From Ligustrum vulgare (taxonomy: Eukaryota; Streptophyta; Magnoliopsida; Lamiales; Oleaceae): a DNA stretch of 64,000 nt. The DNA lies in contig OY743172.1 in the NCBI GenBank assembly GCA_963555705.1, positions 66,174,602-66,238,601 on the forward strand, in the 5' to 3' direction. The stretch's first letter is position 1. Every line of letters starts with the position of its first letter. Positions 46,996 to 57,007 of this stretch are shown here, piece by piece. Under the pieces are notes generated by a model. It saw only the letters and a program-made list of their open reading frames with translations. It was not told the DNA's origin and did not search any database. The translations under genes were made by a program, and so were the position numbers.

Positions 46996-47235
46996 CTAGT
47001 TTCATACCAGTGCGATGCATGAACATATTTCATTAACAAAGATTAAATTACAGGAAAAAAATATTTATGGACATAAGTATTAAAAATATGAATTGTCGAT
47101 ATTCATTACAAAATAGAATCAATCACAAGGATTGTTTGAGCATGATGCACAATTAGTTTTACCATTTGTTGCCCAAATGATTTAGGAATTTCAATGAGGG
47201 AAGATTAAGTAAAACTGTAAAAGAGAGAGAGAACA
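46996..47235 (-). mobile_element. Helitron 3' terminal fragment (minus strand)
   Basis: Read on the minus strand, the sequence ends with ATGCATCGCACTGGTATGAAACTAG followed by T: an eroded GTGC..GCAC hairpin, a spacer and the CTAG terminus at 46999-46996. It is cut on its other side by the CRM element at 47236. Confidence 0.5.
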
Positions 47236-47775
47236 TGATGTAGAAAAAATGGTCGAGTGGATTGAAGAAGAATTAGATCGTAAAGGACTAGACCGTAATT
47301 TACAAATTTGGCATTTGAACTCCGTTTCCAGCCCATAATATGTCTATTTTTGGTAGCTCAGTGAGAAGAGTGCAACTTACATCTTAGCTATGATATACGA
47401 TGGAGTTTAGGCATTCGAGATCGTTCAGACAACGAAAATAGTCTTTTAGCATTTTAGTGCTATTTCTGTCATTTAGTTTATCTTGAATTCTTTTTATTTT
47501 ATTTGATCTGTAATATGTTTTATGTTTTCCTAGATGATTTAGAATATATTCTTTGTTTTATTTAGTTAATCTAGAATAGGTTTTATGATTTTCCTATTTG
47601 ATTTAGAATACATTTCTTTGTTGTATGCCCCTATAAATAGAGGGTTAATTCATTGTTTTATTCATTCATTGATTAATAAAAGTTCTTGATATTTCTCTCA
47701 ATCTTCTTGGTGGATTCAAGTTTTTATATTTATTTAAAGGTTTTCGCTTGAATTCCTTGCTTCCGTTCTGTGCGA
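47236..47775 (+). repeat. 5' LTR of the CRM-type element
   Basis: Begins TGATGTAGAA and is collinear with 59205-59689. It contains a copy of the pol C-terminus (WIEEELDRKGLDRNLQIWH) at 47250-47310 and about 55 extra bases around 47345-47410 relative to the other LTR. Confidence 0.85.
47631..47640 (+). promoter_or_regulatory. LTR TATA box
   Basis: CTATAAATAG in the 5' LTR; the 3' LTR has TTATAAATAA at the same place (about 59544). It lies about 145 bases before the LTR end, a usual position for a CRM promoter. Confidence 0.7.
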
Positions 47776-47777
47776 AG

Positions 47778-47789
47778 TGGTATCAGAGC
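47778..47789 (+). other. Primer-binding site, initiator-Met tRNA
   Basis: TGGTATCAGAGC, an exact match to the common plant site, two bases after the LTR. Confidence 0.92.
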
Positions 47790-47841
47790 ACTGTCTCTTC
47801 ATCTTGTTACCATTTGATCGTGTTTTATCTATCCTATATCA

Positions 47842-49011
47842 ATGGCCGATGTTCTGGTTACCAGGGGTGAATTAGATGCACTAAAAATGGAGGTAACTAA
47901 TCTAGTGGATACTCGTCTTGAACAATTACAACGAGTCATATTACAGGCCATGGGGAACAACGCTGAAAATAATGTTGCGAACAATGACAGGGGCATAGGT
48001 GACAGAGGCATCAATGCAGGGGACGATCCGAGGGCTAACAGGGGCACTGTTGGTATAAGACATGACATTGTCGCTAATGAATCAGATTTGGAGGAGCATA
48101 TTGCTCCTCCACGAAACAACAACAATAATCGGGAGGACTATCGTGTTAAGCCAGATATTCCATACTTTGCTGGAAACTTAAGAGTTGAAGATTTATTCGA
48201 TTGGCTAGGGGAAATTGCGAAGTTTGCTGATATGATGGAGGTTTTCGATGAAAAATTAGTGAAGATTGTGGCATTCCGCTTGAAGGGTTCTGTAGCAGTA
48301 TGCTGGGATCAATTCCAGGCCACCTGTTATAAACAAGGAATGAATAAAATTCGCAGCTGGAGAAGAATGAAGCAGTTATTATAGGGACGGTTCTTACCTT
48401 CGGATTACAAAAAAATTCTCTATTGTATGTACCTGAATTGTGTGCAGGGCTGTCGTTGTGTTCATGATTATGTCTTTGAATTACAGAGGTTGGCTGAGCG
48501 TAATGACCTTTAGGAATCTGAAAATTAGAAGATTGCTCATTTTGTCGACATTAGATGACGCCATTAATATGGCCTTGCAAGCCGAGGCAATGGAGAACGA
48601 AAAGAAAACAACCAATTTTCAACGAGTCTCTCAAATTGATCCATCATCATCTAGTGCTCTTGAAAGGGAAAGGCTGTACAACCATCTGTTGCAAATAACC
48701 AGACCACTCGTAGCTCTGACATGAGTACCAGAAATCAGGGACGAAATCAACCATAGAAGGATAATTCTTATGCCAAACCAACTACAGTGATTTGCTATCA
48801 TTGCAACAAACCAGGACATCGATCCAATATGTGTACAGAACGTAAGCGAGTTAATCTGGTGGAGGCAGAGGATGAGGATGAAGAAGAAGGGTATGAGGAA
48901 GAATTAGAAGATGACTATGAGGGTGTCAAATTTGCAGTGGAAGAAGGTATGGATAGGTTGACACTTGTCCTACAACGGTTTTTGTTAGCACCAAGAGAAG
49001 AGGGCCAGTGA
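47842..49011 (+). pseudogene. CRM-type gag
   Basis: Starts MADVLVTRGELDALK with an N-terminal coiled coil, an Asn/Gly-rich linker, then the gag core KPDIPYFAGNLRVEDLFDWLGEI and VAFRLKGSVAVCWDQFQ (48150-48320). An in-frame TAG at 48382 replaces a Gln codon and another stop follows at about 48511. The sequence continues SDYKKILYCMYLNCVQG, LAERNDL, then DDAINMALQAEAMENEKK. A zinc knuckle CYHCNKPGHRSNMC is at 48793-48834, followed by an acidic stretch. The gene is non-functional, but the knuckle is complete. Confidence 0.9.
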
Positions 49012-49045
49012 AACAAAATATGTCATTCACTTTGTTCAATCAAAC

Positions 49046-49987
49046 AGAAAGTATGTAAAGTTATTGTGGACAATGGCAGTTGTGAGAACTTTATCTCCAA
49101 AAAGTTGGTTAATTTGTTAAAACTACATAGTGAAAAACATCCAAATCTGTATACACTTGGCTGGGTGAATAAAGGACCTTCGGTTCATGTGGAAGAGACA
49201 TGTAAAGTTCCTTTATCCATTGGGAAACATTACGAGGATGACGTAGTATGTGATGTAATCGACATGGATGCATGTCGTATACTTTTGGGGCGTCCTTAGC
49301 AGTATGATGTGGATTCGACTTTCAAGGGGCGTGATAATGTGGTATTGTTCACGTGGAACAAGCATAAGATCATCATGGCACCGCTGAAGCAAAGGCAGAG
49401 AACTGAAAATTCACAACCCGAAAGTTTTCTAACACTCAGAGGTAGCGAAAAGGAAGCTGAACAGATAGTGAAAGAATCTGGATGTGCATATCCTATAGTT
49501 GTCAAAGGCATGTTGACTGCAGTGGTTGAAGAGAAAGAAATTCCTGTTGAGGTACAAATTATGTTGAGTAATTTCAGCGTTTTGATTTTTGATGAGTTAC
49601 CAAATGAATTGCCTCCTATGAGAGACATTCAACATCAAATTGACCTCATGCCTGGGGCAAGTCTGCAAAAGTTACCTCATTATCGTATGAATCCATAGGA
49701 GAATGAAATTCTTAAGGAATAGATTGAGGAGTTGCTAAAAAAGGGGTTCGTAAGAGAAAGTATTAGCCCATGTGCAGTTCTTGTGTTGTTAGTACTAAAG
49801 AAAGGAGGACAATGGTGTATGTGTGTGGATAGTCGTGCCATCAATAAAATCACGTAAAATACAGATTTTCCATTCCAAGGTTAGAAGATATGTTGGATGT
49901 TCTCGAGGGTTCTAAAGTCTTTTCAAAAATCGATCTTAGAAGTGGTTATCACCAAGTTCGAGTCAAGCTAGGAGATGAGTGGAAGAC
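49046..49987 (+). pseudogene. CRM-type protease and start of reverse transcriptase (interrupted)
   Basis: The protease reads [18 protein letters not shown] (49051-49104), with an Asn in place of the usual Ser/Thr/Gly after the catalytic Asp, then [16 protein letters not shown] stop at 49297 ends that frame. The pre-RT linker has LIFDELPNELPPMRDIQHQIDLMPGASL. RT follows with [19 protein letters not shown] and, in shifted frames, [23 protein letters not shown]. The gene stops there at the 5-bp duplication AAGAC and resumes at 57008. Confidence 0.9.
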
Positions 49988-52457
49988 TGTAGCAATCAAG
50001 AATTTTTCGTGACTTATTTAAATGAATATTATTTAAAAAAAAAACACGACGCTATGACTTTGCCCATTTATTTTAAAAGTACGTGTTCGTCTACCCAATG
50101 AAATGGAATTAAATTTATTTAAAATCTTAGTCTAATTTCAATAATAAGATTTTGTCCAATATTCAAACTTTTTAGCCCAAAATTTTAATCTTTTTGTTTA
50201 GAGGTAATTACATGTAGTAGCTATTTTTTTAATTAATTCAACCAATACGTGATTACTTTTTTTTATTCCAAATATACTTTATTTTTTCCAATAAAGTTTA
50301 AATCTAAAAACACACCATATCGTATGTTGATTTATAGTTGACCAAGACAGTTACTCCAACAAACACGCCCTTGCAACACATTAAATCTATAAATTCCACT
50401 AATTGATACCATTCACCCACCTGAGGCCCAAAATGACCTTCTTCCCCATTTCCTTCCAAACCCAAATCAAATCCCCAAATTCATTACACTAAATCTTGAA
50501 TCACCCCACAAATCAGCAGCATCTATTTCTAACAGTGGTGTCGATAATCCACGCCTGTTGATTATGCAGTCCTCATTCACGAATACAAATACCCATTGAT
50601 AGCGGCTGAGCAGAACACATCAAAGGAAGTTTTGCAATGAAGTTTTGGTAGTTTTCATTCAGTAAACTAGTGTCTCCTATTGGATTATGGATTCCACAAA
50701 AAAGCATTTAGCAGCATGGACCCTGATGAACTTCTCGATCCTCTTGATGTGAAGATAGTCTCGATCCTCTTGATGTGAAGATAGTGATGGACATCCCTCA
50801 GGATGAATATGGGTAAATGACCATTTCCTCTATTCTAACTAAATGCAGTAACTTTTTTTTTCTTTCTACACATATTTTTCATTAGCTTGTGCCTGAACTA
50901 ACTAACACGGTAAACACATAATTATGAAGTCATGAAGCCATGACTGCAGACTATTCGTCATTAAGTATGTGGAATCCATCATGCAACAGGAGTCGAGTAC
51001 GACGCAGAGTTTCAATCCTTACAGTTGTAGGTTGCATTTGGCTGCCCAACTCTATGAGCACGCTTGCACGAAGATTATAGAAGGCTATGAAACGGACTTC
51101 AATAAAGTCCTACAGGAGGCAAAGGAAGCTGAGTGCATCAAGAAATATTTAGATTCAAAACATTATGGATATATTATGCAGCCTGCATTTTCTTTTGTTT
51201 AGATACTAAATTATTATTTTGATTTCCTAAAACATCATCAGGACATGTAACTAGGTTGTGTGTTGGCATGGCATGCCACTCATATGAAAATTTAAATAAT
51301 GCATCGTTCTACTCGTGTCAAGTGTTGGATTTATGTTGTATTGTGAGTTTCATGTCACTTTGTGGTATATGTGCAATTCTAGTTTGTTGCGTTGGGTTCT
51401 ATTAAATTGATTGAACACAGCATCAGAAATAAGAAATAGCATGACTCGAATGCAAGCACTTTAGTGTAATATAATGATGGTCTATTGGGATAGATATCCT
51501 GTTTATTGACTTTGAGAACAACCACAATAATTAACACAAATAAGTAAGAAATAGCATGTTAATCAACAAAATTTGTTTCATAAACTTAATAAAATTATAC
51601 AACCAAACCATAGTGGGTAGATTTGAAGTTATTCTTAATTGCACACAACACAATAGTGTCCTTCAATAACTTCTTATCTCGGTAAATCTATTTTTCGGCC
51701 ACATTATCAAGGCATGTCCTGTCATAACATCAAATTGGACGTCACCATCCTCTTCACGTAGTTGCATCTCACCAATATCAACCATGGCTGCAAATTCTTT
51801 CATCGTTAACCGTTGGTATCGATAGAACACATATTCATTCCTAGACTCAGTGCTGCCAGTCACTGCGCTGCATCCAGTTAGAAAGAGTGCTTCCAGACTC
51901 AGTACTTCTAGATGAATTCACATAGAAGTAACCAAATTGGGTGCACTCGATCAGAGGATGAAAATGAATCAGGGGGCAACATGTTCGGTGAGAACGTATG
52001 AAAGGGTAATGTCAGAAGTTGGAGGAATGCTAATATCAAAACATGGATAGTGAGTTTTAATATGTTCCGGAATAAGTATGTGTTAAATTATTCTGTTAAT
52101 TAATTATTGGCGATGAGTCTGCTGGGTATTTATTTCGAAATTTTCTTTCCATTTTTAATAGCTTTTGCAGATCTCGAAAATGGCGGCGAATGAAAGGGCA
52201 GCATTGGCAAATTTAATAATGATGCAATTTTTTTATCAAGTTTTATGAATCTTACCGGTTCGATTATTTATTGTTACTTTCATTTGAACAATTGAGATTT
52301 AAGTTTAATGAACTGTTCCATATTTCAATTAATTAAGTTTTCACTAAAGTTTTCAAATAATAAATGTGATGATGTGAATTAAATTTATTTTCAGCAATAA
52401 AGTTAGATTTAAAGGACAAAGTGGCGTCCCGGGCTTCACGAAAATTGAGGCATTACA
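49988..52457 (+). repeat. 5' LTR of the nested Tekay-like element, with foreign centre
   Basis: The first ~220 bases (TGTAGCAATC...) and last ~390 bases (from 'aagtatgtgttaaatt') match the 3' LTR. The middle, about 50210-52060, has no counterpart in 55071-57007, which has its own unrelated ~1.37-kb middle. The 5' LTR middle contains a Ulp1-like gene fragment and a 66-codon minus-strand frame (51663-51863) that I do not recognise. Confidence 0.85.
50716..51202 (+). pseudogene. Ulp1-like (C48) cysteine peptidase C-terminal fragment, two exons
   Basis: Exon 1 ends VMDIPQDEYG at GG|GT (50812/50813). Exon 2 starts at 50938 after AG and, in phase, reads HDCRLFVIKYVESIMQ and then RLHLAAQLYEHACTKI. 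The junction gives the Ulp1 block IPQQxNGxDCGxFVxxYxE, with the catalytic Cys codon at 50945-50947. The Gly after the Cys is Arg here. A 26-bp tandem duplication (50735-50760 and 50761-50785) in exon 1 shifts the frame. Ulp1/SENP proteases cleave SUMO; copies are often carried by plant MULE and CACTA transposons. The His and Asp of the catalytic triad, which lie upstream, are absent. Confidence 0.75.
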
Positions 52458-52460
52458 GTG

Positions 52461-52472
52461 TCGTATCAGAGC
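52461..52472 (+). other. Primer-binding site, Met-tRNA type
   Basis: TCGTATCAGAGC three bases after the LTR; one mismatch to TGGTATCAGAGC. Confidence 0.8.
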
Positions 52473-52822
52473 GTGTCTACATTTCTGTAGACTCGCAAAT
52501 TTTTAAAAGAGAATTTTTCTAAAACAACAATAAACAATGTTTTGACAACTTTTGCCAATGCCATCTTTCGCTCAGCCAACTTCGAAGGTAAATGATTTTA
52601 TGAAGTTTATTTATTTTAATTTCGGATGCGTGAGAAATGAAACCTTTGGAGATTTAGACGAGAAAGAATGAGAAAGATTTTGTATCCGAAAGAAAGAAAG
52701 AAAGAAAACGAGTTTGAGCATAAATTTAAAAGAGCTTTTAAATTTTTATGTCCTAGTAATTTTTAACAAAAAGAAATGGGTAAAACCCCACTTAATTCGA
52801 CTTTACATAATTGGTTTAGGAC

Positions 52823-53422
52823 ATGGCACCCATTCATAAAGATATACCCAGTGAAGCAGAACAAGCCATTAGAGATTATGAATGCTTCAGGCCTAGACTT
52901 GATTGGACCATTGCTCAACACGTAGAACAGCTGAATATCATACGTGATTGGGCTATACAACATTGCTACATGACTAGTAACCTCCAGTCAATCCATCGCT
53001 TACTCTCGACTCTTCGAAGTGATTATGCAGAGGTAGCTCATAGCATAAACATAAATGCACTAGTGTCCCCTAATGTGGACATAGAGTATGACACCTTATG
53101 TGTGAGATTTGTGGCATATTGGCCCATGTATTTCGAGTACCGCTTTGGGGTTGCACCTGAAGGGAATCTAGAACTCGAGCCAGAACCTAAGCCAATGCCC
53201 AGGCTAGAGCCTGAGCCAGGGAAATATGATGAGTTAGTACCCGAGAGAGATCCCGAGGAGGACCCAGAAGAAGAACCTGAGGAAGATCCAGAAGAAAAAC
53301 CCGAGGAGGACCCAGAAGAAGAACCTGAAGAAGATCCAGAAGAAGAACTCGAGGAGGAACCAGAGGAAGATGCTGAGGTAGCACTAGGAGAAATCTCGGA
53401 TGTCGAGTCATGTGTTACCTAG
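52823..53422 (+). CDS. Extra ORF upstream of gag in a Tekay-like element (function unknown)
   Basis: An uninterrupted 199-codon frame starting MAPIHKDIPSEAEQ lies between the primer site and gag. Residues 1-112 look like a compact, mainly helical domain with several Trp and Tyr residues (DWTIAQHVEQLNIIRDWAIQH, VRFVAYWPMYFEYRFGV). Residues 116-183 are an extreme Glu/Pro-rich tail built of four-residue DPEE/EPEE units, strongly acidic. There is no zinc finger, protease motif or signal peptide. The gag next door is broken by stops while this frame is open; the repeat-encoded tail partly explains that, but the N-terminal domain does not depend on it. I do not recognise the family. An additional structural or nucleic-acid-mimic role is speculation. 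Confidence 0.6.
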   Translation: MAPIHKDIPSEAEQAIRDYECFRPRLDWTIAQHVEQLNIIRDWAIQHCYMTSNLQSIHRLLSTLRSDYAEVAHSININALVSPNVDIEYDTLCVRFVAYWPMYFEYRFGVAPEGNLELEPEPKPMPRLEPEPGKYDELVPERDPEEDPEEEPEEDPEEKPEEDPEEEPEEDPEEELEEEPEEDAEVALGEISDVESCVT

Positions 53423-53637
53423 TAGAATACTACAGCTGGTAGTAGAATAGGCCTTACTTATTTTGGACTATGTAACATTTCACGCCCTCTTATTTTTGTA
53501 TCTTCGCTTGAAGGACTTTTGAGTTACTAATAAAGATATTATTTTAATAAAAAAATATTTTTATTATCTTGATATTTGGTTTATGATTATATATATATAT
53601 ATATATTGAATATATATTTGCTCCTCTTCTTAAGGAA

Positions 53638-54688
53638 ATGTCGAGGCGTGGAAACAGAAGTGCAGTTGATCAAGCTACCCTAGAACAGGGCTCCACAGCC
53701 CAGTGTACGGTTATCAGGGATCTACTCCAGGCAGTACAAGGTTTGAGGCAAGCTCTTGCAGTTTCCACAGTGTTGATAATAGAGCAATTCAGAAGATATC
53801 GTCTGCCCACATTTGATGGCGAAAATGGTCTACTAGCTGTTGAGGAATGGCTACAAACTATAGAAAATCTTCAGGCACATATCTTGCCTTGAGGATAAGA
53901 AAGTTTTATGTGCTGAGTTCATGTTGGTCGGAAGGGCCGACTTTTGGTGGGAGTCCGCATCGCGGACTAGAACTGAAGAAGAACAGGCAGCTTTAACTTG
54001 GGAAGAATTTAAAGCTGACATAAAAGAAAAATTCTTCCTACAAGCCATTCGAGACCATCGGGAGACCGAGTTTCTGCGTTTGACTCAGGGAGAGATGGAC
54101 ATAGCGGATTATGAGAGAAAGTTCGAGGAACTATCACGATATGCTCCACATGTGGTGGAGACTTAGGCTAAAAAGGCTCGTCGCTTTGAGCAGGGGCTAC
54201 GCTCGGATATTCGTCAAATAGTTAGCTCCCACGAAATCCCAACCTATCGGGAGGTAGTGAAGAAAGCTCAGGCCGTGGCATATGCCAGTGTAGGATATGA
54301 GGTACAGGGTTCGTAGAGTGAGTAGGGAAAAAGGAAATGGCATGGTTCAAATCATAACCAGAATATAAATCAGACATCCAACAAGAGACAGAACACAGGG
54401 TCGACCAAAGGTCAAGTGACTAACTACATGCCCCCATGTTCCAAGTGCCAGAAGATGCATAAAGGAGAATGCCTTTTGGGCAAAGGAGTTTGTTATAAGT
54501 GTGGTCAGCCTAGCCACTTTGCATATGATTGTAGTGCCACACCTGCTCAGGGTTCCGATCAAAAAAGGAAAGTAGATCAGAATAAGAAAGGGAATGCCAG
54601 AGTATTCGCAATGACACATGAAGATGTCGATCTAGATTCTGATGGGAACGCGGGTATACTCTCGCTACCATTCTTGTATGTGTTTTAA
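53638..54688 (+). pseudogene. Tekay-like gag
   Basis: Starts MSRRGNRSAVDQATL after a TA-repeat. The core reads YRLPTFDGENGLLAVEEWLQTIE (53800), ADFWWESASRTRTEEEQAALTWEEFKADIKEKFF (53937), FLRLTQGEMDIADYERKFEELSRYAPHVVET (54071), RRFEQGLRSDIRQIV, and two Cys-rich units CSKCQKMHKGEC and CYKCGQPSHFAYDC (54438-54535); the second is a full CCHC knuckle. Stops occur at about 53890, 54163 and 54314, with a frameshift near 53890. It ends at 54688 without a protease. Confidence 0.92.
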
Positions 54689-54829
54689 TCGACTTCGATG
54701 CCTAGCTAGACTGGAACTAGTGATTATTAGTAGATTGAAATTTATGGTTTAGACATATTTATTAGAATATTCAAGATACTAGAAAGAACTGAGAATGTTA
54801 TTTATTTTAGTCTGAACCACGTGATGAAA

Positions 54830-55060
54830 TTTACAATCTTTTAGCACTCGATCAGACTTGACATATGATAGGGCACATGTGTATACCCTAGAGAGAGATG
54901 CCTATGTCCTTAGAAACCAAGAAGACTCATTAGTCAAAGTCCAATGGGGTAATCACGGTAGTGATGAAGCTACCGAGAAAAGAAAGAAGAAATTATGGCC
55001 TAGTATCCAGATATTTTAGATCAAGAAAGTTTAAAATTTCGAGGACCAAATTACTTTAAG
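54830..55060 (+). pseudogene. Remaining integrase tail of the nested element
   Basis: Reads LTYDRAHVYTLERDAYVLRNQEDSLVKVQWGNHGSDEAT, then after a frameshift the YPDI, DQESLKFRGPNYFKVVG ending. This is the chromovirus integrase C-terminus (VLRNxxxxLVKVxWxxH..EEATWE). It follows gag after only ~140 bases, showing a large internal deletion. A purine-rich stretch (aaggtggtaggg) precedes the LTR. Confidence 0.85.
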
Positions 55061-55070
55061 GTGGTAGGGT

Positions 55071-55960
55071 TGTAGCGATCGTGAATTTTTCGTGACTTAT
55101 TTATTTAAAAAAAAAAGTGTCGCTACGACTTTGCCCATTTATTTTAAAAGCACGTGTTCCTCTAGCAAATGAAGTGGAATTAAATTTATTTAAAATCTTA
55201 GTCCAATTTCAATAATAAGATTTTGTCCAAAATTCAAACTTTTAATCTTTTTGTTTATTGTCATATCCCAAGTTACCCAATCTAAACTCCCCTTGGCCCA
55301 ATTATAGAGCCCAACCTATTCATCAGCACTCTCACTTCACAATTTCTTTTACCTTCTACACAGACTTTGATTTCAAAACCTTCCCTCAATCCATGCCGTA
55401 TCCCCTTTTCCTTGGTCATTCTTGCACAGAAAAGTCACTGCGCCACCAAACCAGTCACTACCTTAATCAATTTCACCCATCACTGCCTTCATCCACCTCT
55501 TCAGAACTGCCCCTGCCCACTTCCGAAATCCAAACGCCACCACCATGCTGTCAAACCGCCATCTCCATCACCGCCCTTCACCATCGAAACACCACCACCA
55601 CAATTTCCTATATCAGCCCAAATTCAAAATCACACCAACAATCGCCACAACTCGACCACAACTGCCACTACACCATTTCCCCAACATCGACATCCAAAAC
55701 AACCACAAAACCAAGAAACAAAGAGAACCCAATCACATACCTTGACCGTCGGTTACTTTGACCGGATTTCCATAAAAAAATTGCAACCTCAGAGCCCCGT
55801 TCACCCTCGTTTTTCGCACCCAAAATCTCCTACTTTTCTCATACACTGTGCCACTCTCATTGCCACCTCGTGTCAGCAGCGCCTCATCGGCAGTGGCTGA
55901 AATTGGAGGAGCCCCTCCCCTTCGCGTCTCCCTCCCTTGTGACTCTTCTTTGTTTAAATG

Positions 55961-56000
<40 letters not shown>

Positions 56001-57007
56001 TGTGTGATATATTTTGTTTTGTTATGAAAATTGATTTTGATAATTGCACCTTAAACCTTAAGTTTGAAAAGTATTTATTCCAGTCCTTTTCCTTTCTCTC
56101 AAAATGTTTTTAATTTAGTCCCTACAGATTAGTTTCCCTTAATTGTCAGCCCCCACTATTTTTGAAAAGTTTATTTCAGCCCTATACTTTTAAATCCCTG
56201 TTTTCTCAAAATTTTCAATTTAGTCCCTACACCTATTTTTTTCACTTTGAATATTTAAATTTAAGTAGTACTAAATTAGTTTAATTTTTATTTTGTCTAC
56301 ACGATACATTTGGTGATTTAGAAGATTGACGTAATATTGTCGTTCTACTTTCAAACTCGCAAATTTAAGATAGACTCGCCCCCACTAATTAGTTTAAATT
56401 ATATTTGCATGTCTTATGGGAAGTTACGTGATTTATATGCTTTGATGCATGAGACAAGACGAGAATATCTCTTATGAGATAGGACGAGAAATGACATTGT
56501 TATGCATAACTTACATGCTTTAATGCATGAGACGAGATTACCCACACCCTATGATTTTCAAAGAGCCTTTGATTTTATTAAAAGAGCCTAAGATTATGAT
56601 GAAGATTTCACTGTATGATTTCATAAGTATGTGTTAAATTATTCTATAAATTAATTATTGGTGATGAGTCTAGTGAGTATTTCTTTTGAAATGTTCATTC
56701 CATTTTTAACAGCTTTTGTAGATCTCAGAGATGGCGGCGAATGAAAGGACAGCGTTGGAAAATTTAATAATGATGCAATTTTTTATCAAGTTTTATGAAT
56801 GTTACTGGTTCAATTATTTATTGTTACTTTCATTTGAACAATTGAGATTTAAGTTTTGTGAATTGTTCTATATTTTAATTGATTAAGTTTTCGCTGAAGT
56901 TTTCAAATAATAAATGTGATGATGTGAATTAAATTTATTTTCAACAATAAAGTTAGATTTAAAGGATGAAGTGGCGTCCTGGGATTCATGGAACTCGGGG
57001 CGTTATA
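55071..57007 (+). repeat. 3' LTR of the nested Tekay-like element
   Basis: Begins TGTAGCGATC and ends gggcgttata just before the target duplication. The centre is C-rich and open in several frames (about 55258-55900), which I attribute to low stop-codon frequency. A (GA)n/(GT)n tract lies at 55966-56006. Confidence 0.9.
55966..56006 (+). repeat. (GA)16-17 then (GT)4 microsatellite
   Basis: A pure GA run passes into GT inside the 3' LTR; it is absent from the 5' LTR. Confidence 0.95.

Larger units (their letters stand above)
49988..57007 (+). mobile_element. Tekay-like gypsy derivative nested in CRM RT; pol mostly deleted
   Basis: Flanked by AAGAC (49983-49987 and 57008-57012). Contents: 5' LTR to 52457, Met-tRNA site, a 199-codon extra ORF (52823), a gag relic (53638), then only the integrase tail (54830-55060), a purine tract and 3' LTR (55071-57007). 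Protease, RT, RNase H and the integrase core are absent. Removing the segment joins GDEWKT to AFKSRDG of the surrounding RT in frame. Confidence 0.92.

Noticed and set aside
47778..47789. tRNA gene suggested by TGGTATCAGAGC
   Set aside because: This and the similar sites at 6058, 45452, 52461 and 61109 lie directly after LTR ends and are primer-binding sites; no cloverleaf surrounds them.
51663..51863. 66-codon minus-strand ORF in the 5' LTR centre as a captured gene
   Set aside because: The translation looks protein-like (EFAAMVDIGEMQLREEDGD) but I cannot assign a family, so it is only mentioned with the LTR.
53187..53411. 74-codon minus-strand ORF rich in Leu and Pro
   Set aside because: Mirror image of the Glu/Pro-encoding repeats on the plus strand.
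55258..55900. Two overlapping ORFs of 167 and 177 codons in the 3' LTR
   Set aside because: Both are open because the stretch is C-rich and poor in stop codons. The translations are His/Pro/Ser/Thr-rich without domains, and the sequence is not a gene in the other LTR.
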